DNA of 24,717 nucleotides from Welwitschia mirabilis (GCA_051453625.1 JBOZIK010000001.1:236784719-236809435); one strand, 5' to 3'; shown: positions 9,740 through 18,214, numbered from the stretch's first letter. Translations and numbers: made by a program. The notes: generated by a model from the letters alone, not told the origin.

Positions 9740-10204
9740 TGCCTTTGTGCTCATTCTCTTAAGATTGAATCTCTTCCATCTGAATTTGTTCTTACATGAT
9801 TCCTCAAAGTGTATACAAATTGTGGCAGTGTTAAGGATGCATGGAAGCTATTTGATGAAATGTCTAATAGATATGTCGTGACATGCAATGAAATGATTTC
9901 TGTGTATGCTCCACATAAGTGTGAGAATTTGGCTCTGAATTTGTTTTGGCAAATGTGATGCCTCAGTGTCAGGCCTAGCTAGTTTACCTTCTTAAATGTT
10001 CTTTGCTCTTGCACTGCCCTTAGAGTTATTGAGAGTGGATCTCAAATTCATGCCTTCATTTTCAAGTCTGGTTTTAATTTAGATGTTTTCATTGCTAGTG
10101 TGCTTGTTGACATGTATGCGAAATGCTGAGATATGCACTCTGCTTAGTCAGTGTTTCATGAGATGGAGTAACGAGACACCATTTCATGGAATGCAATAGT
10201 TGTA
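9740..10204 (+). pseudogene. PPR (pentatricopeptide repeat) protein gene fragment
   Basis: About 155 codons in one unbroken frame match plant PLS-class PPR proteins, helical-repeat RNA-binding proteins that usually act in mitochondria or plastids. Visible motifs are VYTNCGSVKDAWKLFDEM, VVTCNEMISVYAPHKCENLA, FTFLNVLCSCTALRV, GSQIHAFIFKSGFNLDVFIA, SVLVDMYAKC and RDTISWNAIV. This is about four repeats with the usual 'D-M-Y-A-K-C' and 'S-W-N-A' signatures. Six in-frame stops (9797, 9956, 9980, 10127, 10145, 10169) and no frameshift show decay by point mutation. The 5' side is cut by the LTR ending at 9734, and similarity fades after 10204. A retrotransposed or duplicated copy is likely, but the missing ends prevent a choice. 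Confidence 0.9.
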
Positions 10205-10599
10205 GGTGAGTGAAATCTATTGCAGCAAATTCTTGAGAACAAGAAGAGAATTGAATTCTTGGATATATAGAACATATTGAGCTTCATCCTTTGAACTTCC
10301 AAAATACGAAATGTTCTTGCTATCCAATGCTTATAAACTTTTTGTTTTGCCAAACATTGCTAGAGATCCTCATTCNNNNNNNNNNNNNNNNNNNNNNNNN
10401 NNNNNNNNNNNNNNNNNNNNNNNNNNNNNNNNNNNNNNNNNNNNNNNNNNNNNNNNNNNNNNNNNNNNNNNNNNNNNNNNNNNNNNNNNNNNNNNNNNNN
10501 NNNNNNNNNNNNNNNNNNNNNNNNNNNNNNNNNNNNNNNNNNNNNNNNNNNNNNNNNAACGAGAAGAGAAATGGCAAAGTTGCAAAAGGCATGGTAATA
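10205..10599. other. No gene seen; includes a 182-N gap (10376-10557)
   Basis: The sequence on both sides of the gap shows no recognisable coding similarity. Some of it may be the decayed remainder of the PPR copy. Confidence 0.5.
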
Positions 10600-10762
10600 G
10601 CACGAGTATAGAGGACTAGAGGTCATGAAGTTTGAACAATCTCCTGTACTAATGCCAAGCAAAAATCAGCTCCTTCTCCAAGTCAAGGCAATGGCGTTGA
10701 ACCCCGTCGACTTTAAGCTTTGCCCATTTGGAACATCCAAAAAGCCTAAGCCTTAGTTCCCT
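10600..10762 (+). pseudogene. Exon-like fragment resembling quinone oxidoreductase (MDR family)
   Basis: The frame from an ATG at 10625 reads MKFEQSPVLMPSKNQLLLQ then VKAMALNPVDFKLCPFG. The string A-L-N-P-V-D-F-K, following a P-x-P-x-x-x-x-x-L-L-x-V-K-A lead, is the conserved N-terminal strand region of NADPH:quinone oxidoreductase-like members of the medium-chain dehydrogenase superfamily. A TAG at 10754-10756 interrupts it six bases before CCT|GTAAGTAG, a good splice donor at 10763. The catalytic and nucleotide-binding parts are not found nearby. It is probably a broken or captured exon. The call rests on about 30 residues, so another member of the superfamily is possible. Confidence 0.5.
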
Positions 10763-11430
10763 GTAAGTAGACATCACCAAAACCTTCAATTAAACAACAA
10801 GCAAGTCTAGTGATCTTGGCATGTTATTGCAAATAGTATTAGGATGCAACATGTCAAGAATTGTGTTGTAAAAGGGAGAAAAGGCAAGCAAATTCAACAT
10901 TAAAGATGAAGTTTACACAGAAGTCCACAATTTTTACAAGAAAACCAGTTCAATTGGAACACTTACTTGAACGTTCTTTGCAGGATGGAGTTCTTTGTAG
11001 CCTTTGTAAGAACACTTGAAGGATCATGTCCTTGGGCAGGATCTGTGCTATTTGCAAAAAGTGCTACATTTGACTTCCTCTGTAGGAAGCTTTCTTGTGT
11101 TGTTTCCATTCTTTTCCTTATGATAATGCTTCTCACACTACTCGCGATGCAATCTTCTGCAAAGACCCCGTATTCCTAAAGCTCAAGTAACTCTGGTAAC
11201 AAATCTTGCTCTTCACAAAGGTGGAAGACTTGGATCAACTACTTCTTTATAAAGGAATGCAAGAGGCATAAAAGGCTCTAGAGTGGTGGGTAATGAAGCA
11301 ATAGAAAAAGCACTCCAAAAAAGGATCTTAGCAAATGAAATCTAAAAATCCTGGGTCACCTTCTACATACTACACGACCAGTTGGACAAAATAGTTTTCT
11401 AATTTTATCCCTCGCTCTAGCATTTTATTT
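10763..11430. other. No recognisable feature
   Basis: An open stretch at 10967-11179 would encode about 70 residues ending in a hydrophobic segment, but it shows no similarity that I recognise. The rest has no coding sign. It could be intron or flank of the oxidoreductase-like exon or decayed repeat. Confidence 0.4.
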
Positions 11431-12144
11431 TTAAAACATTTTAAGACATTTGTATTTGTTTCTTTCGCTATACTTTTTATATTTTATCTTAACATCATAT
11501 TTAGATTCATCAACATGGTTTCCTTCATTATCCTTTTTAATAAATAAACTATCATTGGGCCATGTCTTTTCAAAGGAGTCATTACTGGTCCACAAATTTT
11601 CATTGGGATGCATGCCTTCACAAAGGTCACTTATAGAGGCATGTCTTTTCACATCTCCATTTTTGGATATCAAGGGAGAACATATAACCATTACCATTTT
11701 TGTCATATAAGCCTTCTTTTTCCCATTCACACAAATTATTTTTATCTGAAGCTCTTTCTTCCCCTTCACATGTAACGTACACACATTATAGTATCATTTT
11801 TCATACACATGTATTTCCTTATGGGGGCATATCTGTTCAACTAGGTTGTTATCAATTCAAACATCTTCATAGGGACACAACCTTTCATAAGGGTCATTGT
11901 AAGTGCATGCCAGCTCCCTTGAGTTACTAATAGGACATTCATCTTCAAATAAATCATTCCTTTTTGTACACACACATTTGCACAGCTTTTCATCCTCAGC
12001 ATGCCTAACAACACCCTTGATTTTTTCATTATTATTCTTAACAAAGACAACATCATTTAGTTCCACAATTTTGCTTTCATCTTTATGACCATATATCTCA
12101 TCCACGCCATTCCACAACTTGCATGCACTAGAACCACATTTCAT
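11431..12144 (-). pseudogene. Unidentified reading frame with a repeated Cys/Pro/acidic motif
   Basis: One minus-strand frame runs about 238 codons from 12144 to 11431 with only two stops (after CPYEDV and after HVYEK). I do not recognise the product. It contains at least five related short blocks: NDLFEDECPISNS, NDPYERLCPYEDV, NNLVEQICPHKEI, SDLCEGMHPNENL and NDSFEKTWPNDSL. They are spaced mostly 16-20 residues apart, roughly (N/S)-D-x-x-x-E-x-x-x-P. The C-terminal end is Lys/Asp-rich. It lies downstream, on the same strand, of a family I LTR, primer site and gag start, so it could be part of that element's internal region or an older sequence the element carries. No membrane segment or signal peptide is evident. 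Confidence 0.45.
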
Positions 12145-12189
12145 TGCATTTCTTCAGACATCATTGTTCATGCTCATACGTATTATGTA

Positions 12190-12554
12190 TTACAGTATTA
12201 GGTTAAACTATCTGTCTTGAGTAATTCCTCATACTCATCTTCTTTTTTATTAATTTTTAGGTTTATCAACTTCTTGTAGATCAAATTGGGTAAGCTTCCA
12301 AAGTCCTTCACTTTCCAAGTAATACTTCCATTTATGCTTCCATACAGTATAACATTTTTTATCAAACTTTGGTATTGGATGTTCAATCATCTTTTTTAAA
12401 AAAACATTCACATACACTTCAACTTTATACAACAAAAAGGGTAACTTTAACAAAGTTGGGGATATCCTCTCGCAGGTCTTTCCTTCTACTAGGCCTTCAC
12501 TTTCTTCTTCCAAATTTCACTTCTAGCCTTCTTGTTTGTGCTCTACCTTGTGAT
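12190..12554 (-). pseudogene. Gag N-terminus of family I retroelement, copy 2
   Basis: Minus strand: KVEVYVNVFLKKMIEHPIPK then FDKKCYTVWKHKWKYYLESE and GLWKLTQFDLQEVDKPKN (about 12250-12440). This is homologous to copy 1 at 6480-6796 and sits the same distance downstream of LTR and primer site. The part between the primer site and this block has stops. The Y-x-x-W-K block fits copia gag proteins. The frame ends by stops near 12190-12250, before the unidentified frame at 12144. Confidence 0.6.
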
Positions 12555-12570
12555 GGCTTTGATACCAAAA
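12555..12570 (-). other. Primer-binding site, family I copy 2
   Basis: The minus strand reads TTTTGGTATCAAAGCC directly after the LTR end, the same string as at 6797-6812. Confidence 0.75.
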
Positions 12571-13256
12571 TGTTGAATATGGGGGGTCCAAAATCCCATA
12601 AGGAATTAAACTGAACAAGGTAAAAAGCACAAATAAATACTTTAGATATAGTAATTAATAATATGAGTTAATAAATTAAATATACAAATTTGATAATTCA
12701 ACAAATAAAGCCACTTAGGCAATAACAACTGTTCAGCCACTAAGGCAACTTNNNNNNNNNNNNNNNNNNNNNNNNNNNNNNNNNNNNNNNNNTCTAGGCC
12801 ACACAAGCTCTTACATCCACTTAGGATCTCATCTTGGCCACACAGGTTCTTATATCCACTTAGGATCTCATCTTGGCCACACAGGCTCTTATACCCACTT
12901 AGGATTTGTACTTATATCCACTTAGGATCTCATCTTGGCCACACAAGCTCTTATACCCACTTAGGATTTGTACTTACATCCACTTAGGATCTCATCTTGG
13001 GCACACAGGTTCTTATACCCACTTAGGATTTCTTCTTGGGATCTTCTCCACATCACTTCACTTCTCCATTTTACTTCATCTTATTTCACTACACCATTGT
13101 TCTATAACAATGGAATTGATTCTCCTTATAAATGCTTGAGGGGATGTGACTTTCAACAAGAGACAAGATGTTTGGTTAATTGAAATTTTGGAAATGACTT
13201 CAAATCTAACATCCATATGAACGTAATTATAAAGTCACTAGAGAAGTGTCTTGACA
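12571..13256 (-). mobile_element. LTR of family I, copy 2 (5' LTR)
   Basis: About 686 bp on the minus strand including 41 N (12752-12792). Starts TGTCAAGACACTTCTC and ends ATTCAACA, homologous throughout to 6813-7429. No polypurine tract precedes it; instead a gag/protease relic on the opposite strand abuts it, so this looks like a 5' LTR at an insertion point. Confidence 0.75.
12793..13036 (-). repeat. Minisatellite inside LTR, higher-order 62-bp form
   Basis: Built from the same unit as the 39-bp array at 6994-7237, but here full units alternate with a shortened 23-bp version lacking the GGCCACACAGGCTC part. This gives a repeat of about 62 bases (CATCTTGGCCACACAGGCTC ... ATATCCACTTAGGATCT). 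A gap directly precedes it, so the copy number is uncertain. Confidence 0.8.
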
Positions 13257-13735
13257 CATACAAATAGAAATTTTGCTAGTTCGAGTGGTAAACTAGCTCT
13301 ATCAACCATCACATCATTTTTGCAACAAAAGTGGGCATTCTAAAATTAGTTGTTTGTTTCATAAGAATTGGTATAACTCTTCCTTGAGAAAATTGTATAG
13401 CTTTGTTGAAAACTGTAGTATTGTTGAACAAAAAGTTGAACACAACATGTGGGTATCAAGAGCTTCAAAAAAGGGCCTACTTATTCAAACAGCTCTTAAG
13501 GTAGCTTATGAACTATGTTGCTACCTTGATAGTAGGTGCTCAATACATATGAGAGGTGACAAATCAAGCTTCATCTCTCTTCAAAAATATGACAGCGGAA
13601 AGGTAGCTTTTGGCAACAATGGTAGGGCCAAATAGAAGGTATTGGATGCACTGTTGAAGGTATCTTGCCAAAAAATAAATAATGTTCTTTATGTAAATGG
13701 ATTAAAACATAACTTGCAAAGCATTAGCCAAATTT
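13257..13735 (+). pseudogene. Copia gag zinc knuckle and protease fragment
   Basis: The plus strand shows HFCNKSGHSKISC at 13315-13350, a zinc knuckle whose first Cys is missing. It continues with WVSRASKKGLL, then CCYLDSRCSIHMRGDKSSFI (about 13516-13580), the copia aspartic protease region with D-S-G changed to D-S-R. GKVAFGNNGRAK and INNVLYVNGLKHNLQSISQI (to 13735) follow. The spacing is that of one continuous gag-protease stretch. Stops, including the one after GRAK, and the lost active-site Gly show decay. It ends abruptly where family B LTR-like sequence begins, and its left side is cut by the family I LTR. Confidence 0.85.
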
Positions 13736-14094
13736 GTATTCTTTATGTTTTACATCGGCCTCACTTTCATATTGTAACAGGAGGTTTCTATTTTATATTG
13801 GGATGTCCACCCTTTAAAGCAGGGACACCCGCATCTATATTCGGTGATTTATATTGGGATGTCCGCCTTGTGAAACCAGGACGTCCGACTTTGTATTCGG
13901 TCATTTGTAGTGGAACATTTGCCTTGTGAAACCGGATGTCCGAATCTATATTCGGTCTGTCAAAAATCAGAAGATTAAAACTGGGACGTCCAAGACTCAT
14001 CGATGGGACATCCAACCATGCACCTGTTGGCACGAAAATATATTCGTTAAGGATGCCAGTTTGAAGACTTAAATGTATCAATGGTTCTTTCCTA
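13736..14094 (+). mobile_element. Family B LTR fragment, left piece
   Basis: No coding content. It holds an array of GGACGTCC and its decayed forms: two perfect copies at 13879-13886 and 13984-13991, and variants GGATGTCC and GGACATCC around them. The family B LTR at 18520-19564 has the same arrangement. Its last 190 bases recur almost unchanged at 14387-14576. It breaks at a 100-N gap. Confidence 0.65.
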
Positions 14095-14194
14095 NNNNNN
14101 NNNNNNNNNNNNNNNNNNNNNNNNNNNNNNNNNNNNNNNNNNNNNNNNNNNNNNNNNNNNNNNNNNNNNNNNNNNNNNNNNNNNNNNNNNNNNN
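14095..14194. other. Assembly gap (100 N, likely placeholder size)
   Basis: Exactly 100 N, flanked by near-identical LTR and minisatellite blocks, so the join is suspect. Confidence 0.95.
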
Positions 14195-14386
14195 CATCTT
14201 GGCCACACAGGCTCTTATACCCACTTAGGATTTGTACTTATATCCACTTAGGATCTCATCTTGGCCACACAGGCTCTTATACCCACTTAGGATTTATACT
14301 TATATCCACTTAGGATCTCATCTTGGGCACACAGGCTCTTATACCCACTTAGGATTTGTTCTTGGGATCTTCTCCATTTTACTTCA
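14195..14386 (+). repeat. Minisatellite block, near-copy of 12871-13078
   Basis: Same 62-bp higher-order units, the same variant CATCTTGGGCACACAGG in the last unit, and the same following sequence GGGATCTTCTCC, ending CATTTTACTTCAT. It then switches directly into family B LTR sequence at 14387. Confidence 0.85.
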
Positions 14387-15151
14387 TTTGTAGTGGAACA
14401 TTTGCCTTGTGAAAACCGGATGTCCGGATCTATATTCGGTCTGTCAAAAATCAGAAGATTAAAACTGGGATGTCCAAGACTCATCGATGGGACATCCAGC
14501 CATGCACCTGTTTGCACGAAAATATATTCGTTAAAGATGCCAGTTTGAAGACTTAAATGTATCAATGGTTCTTTCCGAGTCTGACACATCTTCCAACATC
14601 TATGGCACATCTTACAAAGACCTAAACAGCTATTTTTCTTTAGATCTCTAAAAATATGTAATCATTCTTGGTATGGAATGCCACTCTGATAGTCAATAGA
14701 AAAATATACTATTGTGGAATCACTCTATGCTAAACTTGCATCATTAATATCTTCTGTTCTTCACTAAGAAATACTTCTTCTCCAAAAGATATATTGTTTT
14801 GTATTCAAATCTGATGCACTATGCTAATAGCTAGGCACTATACCATCAGACAAATCCATTTTGTAAACACTTTGTAAGAAGCTCAAGAAGTTGAGCTTGG
14901 CCTAAGAGCTAGTAAAAGCTCCCTTTGAGAGGGACTGTTGTACGTATGCTTTGGAGATAAGGAAACCAGGAAGGTAATAGTAATTGTTGCCCCCTAAGAG
15001 TGGAGAAGGCTTGACCGAACCACTATAAAATCTTGGTGCACTTGATTGTTGTCTTGTTCTCTCACATTTCAGCTATTAGTCTCATCATTTATTGTATTAA
15101 TCTCATTTTTGAAGTACTGATACAATAAATTTTTATAAAACCCTATTCACC
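14387..15151 (+). mobile_element. Family B LTR, right piece
   Basis: Begins TTGTAGTGGAACATTTGCC, repeating 13904-14094 for about 190 bases. It continues through CCCCCTAAGAGTGGAG, CCGAACCACTATAAAATCT and the end-type string AAACCCTATTCACC. The matching block in the other family B LTR reads CCCCCTGAGAGTGGAG and CCGAACCACTATAAATCT near 19365-19410. The real LTR end is replaced by minisatellite sequence. Confidence 0.7.
15024..15030 (+). promoter_or_regulatory. Putative TATA box of family B LTR
   Basis: TATAAAA within CCGAACCACTATAAAATC; the same context with TATAAAT occurs at 19401-19407 in the other copy. Conservation between copies supports a promoter element. Confidence 0.5.
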
Positions 15152-15251
15152 TTCTAGGCCACGTAGGCTCTTAAATCCACTTAGGATTTCTTCTAGGCAA
15201 CACAAGCTCTTACATCCACTTAGGATCTCATCTTGGCCACACAGGTTCTTG
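15152..15251 (+). repeat. Minisatellite fragment
   Basis: About two and a half 39-bp units (CTAGGCCACGTAGGCTC, AAATCCACTTAGGATTT, and so on), ending at a 100-N gap. Confidence 0.8.
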
Positions 15252-15351
15252 NNNNNNNNNNNNNNNNNNNNNNNNNNNNNNNNNNNNNNNNNNNNNNNNN
15301 NNNNNNNNNNNNNNNNNNNNNNNNNNNNNNNNNNNNNNNNNNNNNNNNNNN
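15252..15351. other. Assembly gap (100 N, likely placeholder size)
   Basis: Exactly 100 N between minisatellite and RT sequence. The 5' half of the RT and everything before it may be absent or misplaced. Confidence 0.95.
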
Positions 15352-16577
15352 ACCATAAGATTAGACCTTTCAGATGGATGTAAACAGTGTCTTCCTAAAT
15401 GGTTATATTAATAAAGAAGTCTACCTAGCTCAACCTCCCAGTTTCACAAATCCAAAGTTCCCTAATTATGTGTACAAACTAAATAAAGCGCTATATGGTT
15501 TGAAGCAAGCTCTTACAGCCTGGTTTGTAAGACTAAACTCATTCCTAGTGTCTAATTGCTTTAGCAAAGGTAATGCTGACCCAACCTTGTTTACTAAGCG
15601 TGAGAACAGTGATATGTTAATAGCTCAAATATATATTGATAATATAGTTTTTGAATCAACTAAAACTACTCGTGCTCAAGAACTGGCAAAGATTATGCAA
15701 GAGGAATTTAAAATGTGTATGGTAAGAGAATTAAACTTTTTCTTGAGGCTGCAAATCAAACAAATGGAAGATGGCATATTTATTAGACAAACTAAGTATA
15801 TTTAGGATATTCTAAAGAAATATGATATGTTAAACGCCAAAGATTCAAAGACACCTCTCTTAGCCAATACAAAAATCAGCAAGGGTGAGACTAGTAAGAA
15901 GGTAGATGAGAAATTCTTCAAAGGGATGACTGGAAGTTTATTATATGTGATTACAAGCAGACTCGATATAGCACATAGTGTAGGAATCTGTGCTAAGTAC
16001 CAATCAGATCTGAGGGAATCCCATCTAGTATGTGTTAAGAGAATTTTGCGTTATCTTAAAAACACACTTTGGTCTTTGGCACCCTCATAGTATAACACTA
16101 GACCTAGTTGGATATATTAATGCTGCTTGGGCTAGACAGGAGGATGATCGCAGGAGTACTAGTGGTGTGTGCTCCTTCATGGGTAACTATTTAGTGTCAT
16201 GGCTAAGTAAGAAACAAAACACGACGTCTTTGTCAACTACTAAGACTGGATAAATTATTATCAGTGCTTCTTGTGCTTAAGCCTTATGGATGAAACAAAT
16301 GCTTGCAGATTTTGGAGTAAAGACGGATTTGATCAAGCTTTTTTGTGACAATGCAAGTACCATCAACATGACTAAAAATCCAATTCAACATTCTAAAACA
16401 AAACACATCGATATCAAAGATCATTTCATAAGGGAACAAGTTCAAAATAATGTTATCATGTTGGAATATGTGCCTACCCGAGATCAAATTATAGATGTGA
16501 TGACGAAAGGGCTCAACGAGGAAAGATTTGCCTATCTAAGGAAGAACGTAGGTATAAGGGCTTGCCTTACCTCTTAA
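15352..16577 (+). pseudogene. Ty1/copia reverse transcriptase and RNase H pseudogene
   Basis: C-terminal part of a copia pol, which would copy element RNA into DNA. RT: QMDVNSVFLNGYINKEVYLA, QPPSF, YKLNKALYGLKQALTAWF (about 15370-15530), then YIDNIVF near 15632, where the catalytic Y-V-D-D box has Asn for its second Asp. LNFFLRLQIKQMEDGIFI follows. After a TAG at 15803-15805 the frame resumes with ILKKYDM and GSLLYVITSRLDIAHSVG. RNase H: LVGYINAAWARQEDDRRSTSG, LVSWLSKKQNTTSLSTT, LWMKQMLADFGV, LFCDNASTINMTKNPIQHSK, TKHIDIKDHFIREQV and YVPTRDQIIDVMTKGLNEER, with its natural end at 16577. At least three stops and one frame change near 16080. The RT type resembles Sirevirus-like elements. It is followed by an extra ORF. 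Confidence 0.9.
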
Positions 16578-16959
16578 TAATTTTTAATTTAATTCAATTT
16601 TCTCTTAACTATGTTATTCTTCCATCTAAGTGGCTTGCAAATTTTTTGGGTGATATCTTACTCTTGTATTTTTATCTCACTTCCCGACTACTTACCCGAA
16701 TGTCCACAGGGTTTTTACAACCCAAATGTCCACATCTTTTCTTCTAGACATCCGCTTTTTAAACCAAAAGTGAATTTCTCGGTTTTATGACCCGAACGTC
16801 TACCCTAAATTTTCCGGACGTCTGCTCTTACGCGAACACAACCCTAGGCCGACGCCTGTGCTCTTCTCTAGCTCTTTATTTTCCTATTGTCTTCTTTTAT
16901 CCTCCATTTTCAAATTGTCAGTTCTCTATGAGCCTCTCTTACTCTCTTCCTCAATCATC
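16578..16959 (+). promoter_or_regulatory. Spacer between pol and the third ORF, with palindromic octamer cluster
   Basis: No coding similarity. Between 16698 and 16823 there are five versions of the octamer seen in the family B LTR: GAATGTCC (16698), AAATGTCC (16724), AGACATCC (16746), GAACGTCT (16794) and GGACGTCT (16816). A pyrimidine-rich stretch then leads to the ATG at 16960. This could be a control region or splice-acceptor region for the third ORF; the function is inferred, the motif cluster is seen. Confidence 0.45.
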
Positions 16960-18030
16960 ATGGTTACAAGTAAGTTTGCTGCTTCAAGAAAAGGCAAGGA
17001 ACCTAAATCAAAAAAAGAATGGTTTCTTATTCTAACCACAGGAAATCTTGGTTTAGAGGCTTTTCCAAGAGACCAATTGATCTAGAACGAAAGATAGATT
17101 TCGATTCATTCAGACATCAAGTTCGCATTGTCCACAAGTTTGAAGGACAAAAGTGGCTACATGCCTTAGACCCAGATACGCATGCTTCAACAAGAATGGT
17201 ATGTCTATTTTACTGCAATGCCATTTTTAACCCTTCAGATTAGATTCCTATAACAAAAGTATATGGTAAAAGGGTAGATATAGATCTAAAAGCCATCTCT
17301 TTAATCACTAGTTATCCAAATGAGGGCTTCTTTAGAGAAATTACTTTAGTTATTTCATTACAAGAAGTTGTCTCCAAAGATGGTTTGACTTCAGAGCTTT
17401 GTGGCTCAAATGTTACATGGAAAGCTAGTATTCCAATAAACAAACTGAAACCATTCTATAGGGTATTGTTTCAAATTTCCACTCGTAATCTAGTTCCCAA
17501 ACTCAAGCACAAAGATGAAGTGTCACCTCTTTGTGCTTAGATCTTGTTCTGCCTTGGCACTGGGGCCAAAATTAATCTGTGCAAATTCATAATATTTTGC
17601 ATAAGTCAATTCGTCAATGCCACCTACAGTAACCTACCTTTGGAGGCTTAATCACGACTAACTTAGAAAATCATTAGTTTGTTATTCAAAAAGATGAGGA
17701 ACTTGTAAAAGTACCCAAGCCTCTTGTCCTCTACTCCTTAAAGAAATGAACATCTTTTTTGGTATTGTGGGTCCTGCTCCTCCTCCCAAGAAGAAACAAC
17801 ATACTAAAGAAGGCCCAAGTTCAAGATCCATAAGTAATGAAGACTTGATGAAGGCCATTCTCGGGGTCAAGGAAATAGCATTGAAAACTCAGTAGACAAC
17901 AAATAAAGTGCACAAGAAAGTTGAGAGAACTGTATTTGGTTTATCTGCTTATGGCCTAGAGATTCCACTTGGTTTAGAGAAAGAGGAATAGTAGCTCACA
18001 GATTCTGAACATGATGACTCTTCTGACTAG
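16960..18030 (+). pseudogene. Third ORF of copia element, 'putative plant transposon protein'-like
   Basis: An extra ORF of about 356 codons downstream of RNase H, where Sirevirus-type copia elements carry an additional gene. The N-terminus MVTSKFAASRKGKEPKSKKE is basic. Then come HKFEGQKWLHAL, MVCLFYCNAIFNPSD, KVYGKRVDIDLKAISLITSY, and LKPFYRVLFQISTRNLVPKL followed by KHKDEVSPLC and GAKINLCKFIIF. This order (F-Y-x-N-A, then V-x-G-x-x-V-D, then H-x-D-E-V-S, then K-I-N-L) resembles the plant domain Pfam names 'putative plant transposon protein' (from memory PF20167). The C-terminus has PKKKQHTKEG, a likely helical KEIALKTQ stretch and an acidic end TDSEHDDSSD. Two frame changes (about 17020 and 17700) and several TAG stops. 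Homologous to 23663-24669. Confidence 0.65.
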
Positions 18031-18201
18031 ATGTTCCTTCCTCTCATGCTCTTATTTTGTACTTGTGTTTGTTCTTCAATCTTTAGTTGTATCTCAAAAT
18101 TAACATCTTTTGTAAAATCATTTTTCAATAATGAAATATCCTTTCTTTTCTTCTCTTATTATGTTTTTTTATTGCATGATATATTATTTTTCAATAATGA
18201 C

Positions 18202-18214
18202 AAAGAGGGAGAAA
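18202..18214 (+). other. Polypurine tract, first copy
   Basis: AAAGAGGGAGAAA in the context AATGACAAAGAGGGAG, close to the purine tract found before the 3' LTR of plant copia elements of this type. Confidence 0.6.

Noticed and set aside
9740-10204. Functional PPR gene with stops removed by U-to-C RNA editing
   Set aside because: Such editing is an organelle process in some ferns, hornworts and lycophytes; this is nuclear repeat DNA, and truncation by an LTR makes a pseudogene the simpler reading.
10967-11179. A 70-residue ORF with a hydrophobic end
   Set aside because: No recognisable family, short, and composition fits chance in AT-rich DNA.
11450-12088. Plus-strand open frames rich in Ser/Phe/Leu
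   Set aside because: They are shadows of the minus-strand repeated-motif frame.
12793-15251. CRISPR-like array from the regularly spaced repeats
   Set aside because: There are no unique spacers; the units are directly tandem with drift, and the setting is plant retroelements.
16858-16959. Extension of the third ORF upstream of the ATG at 16960, suggesting a pol fusion
   Set aside because: The upstream residues are low-complexity Ser/Leu from a pyrimidine-rich leader, and the homologous ORF on the other strand also starts at an ATG after a similar leader.
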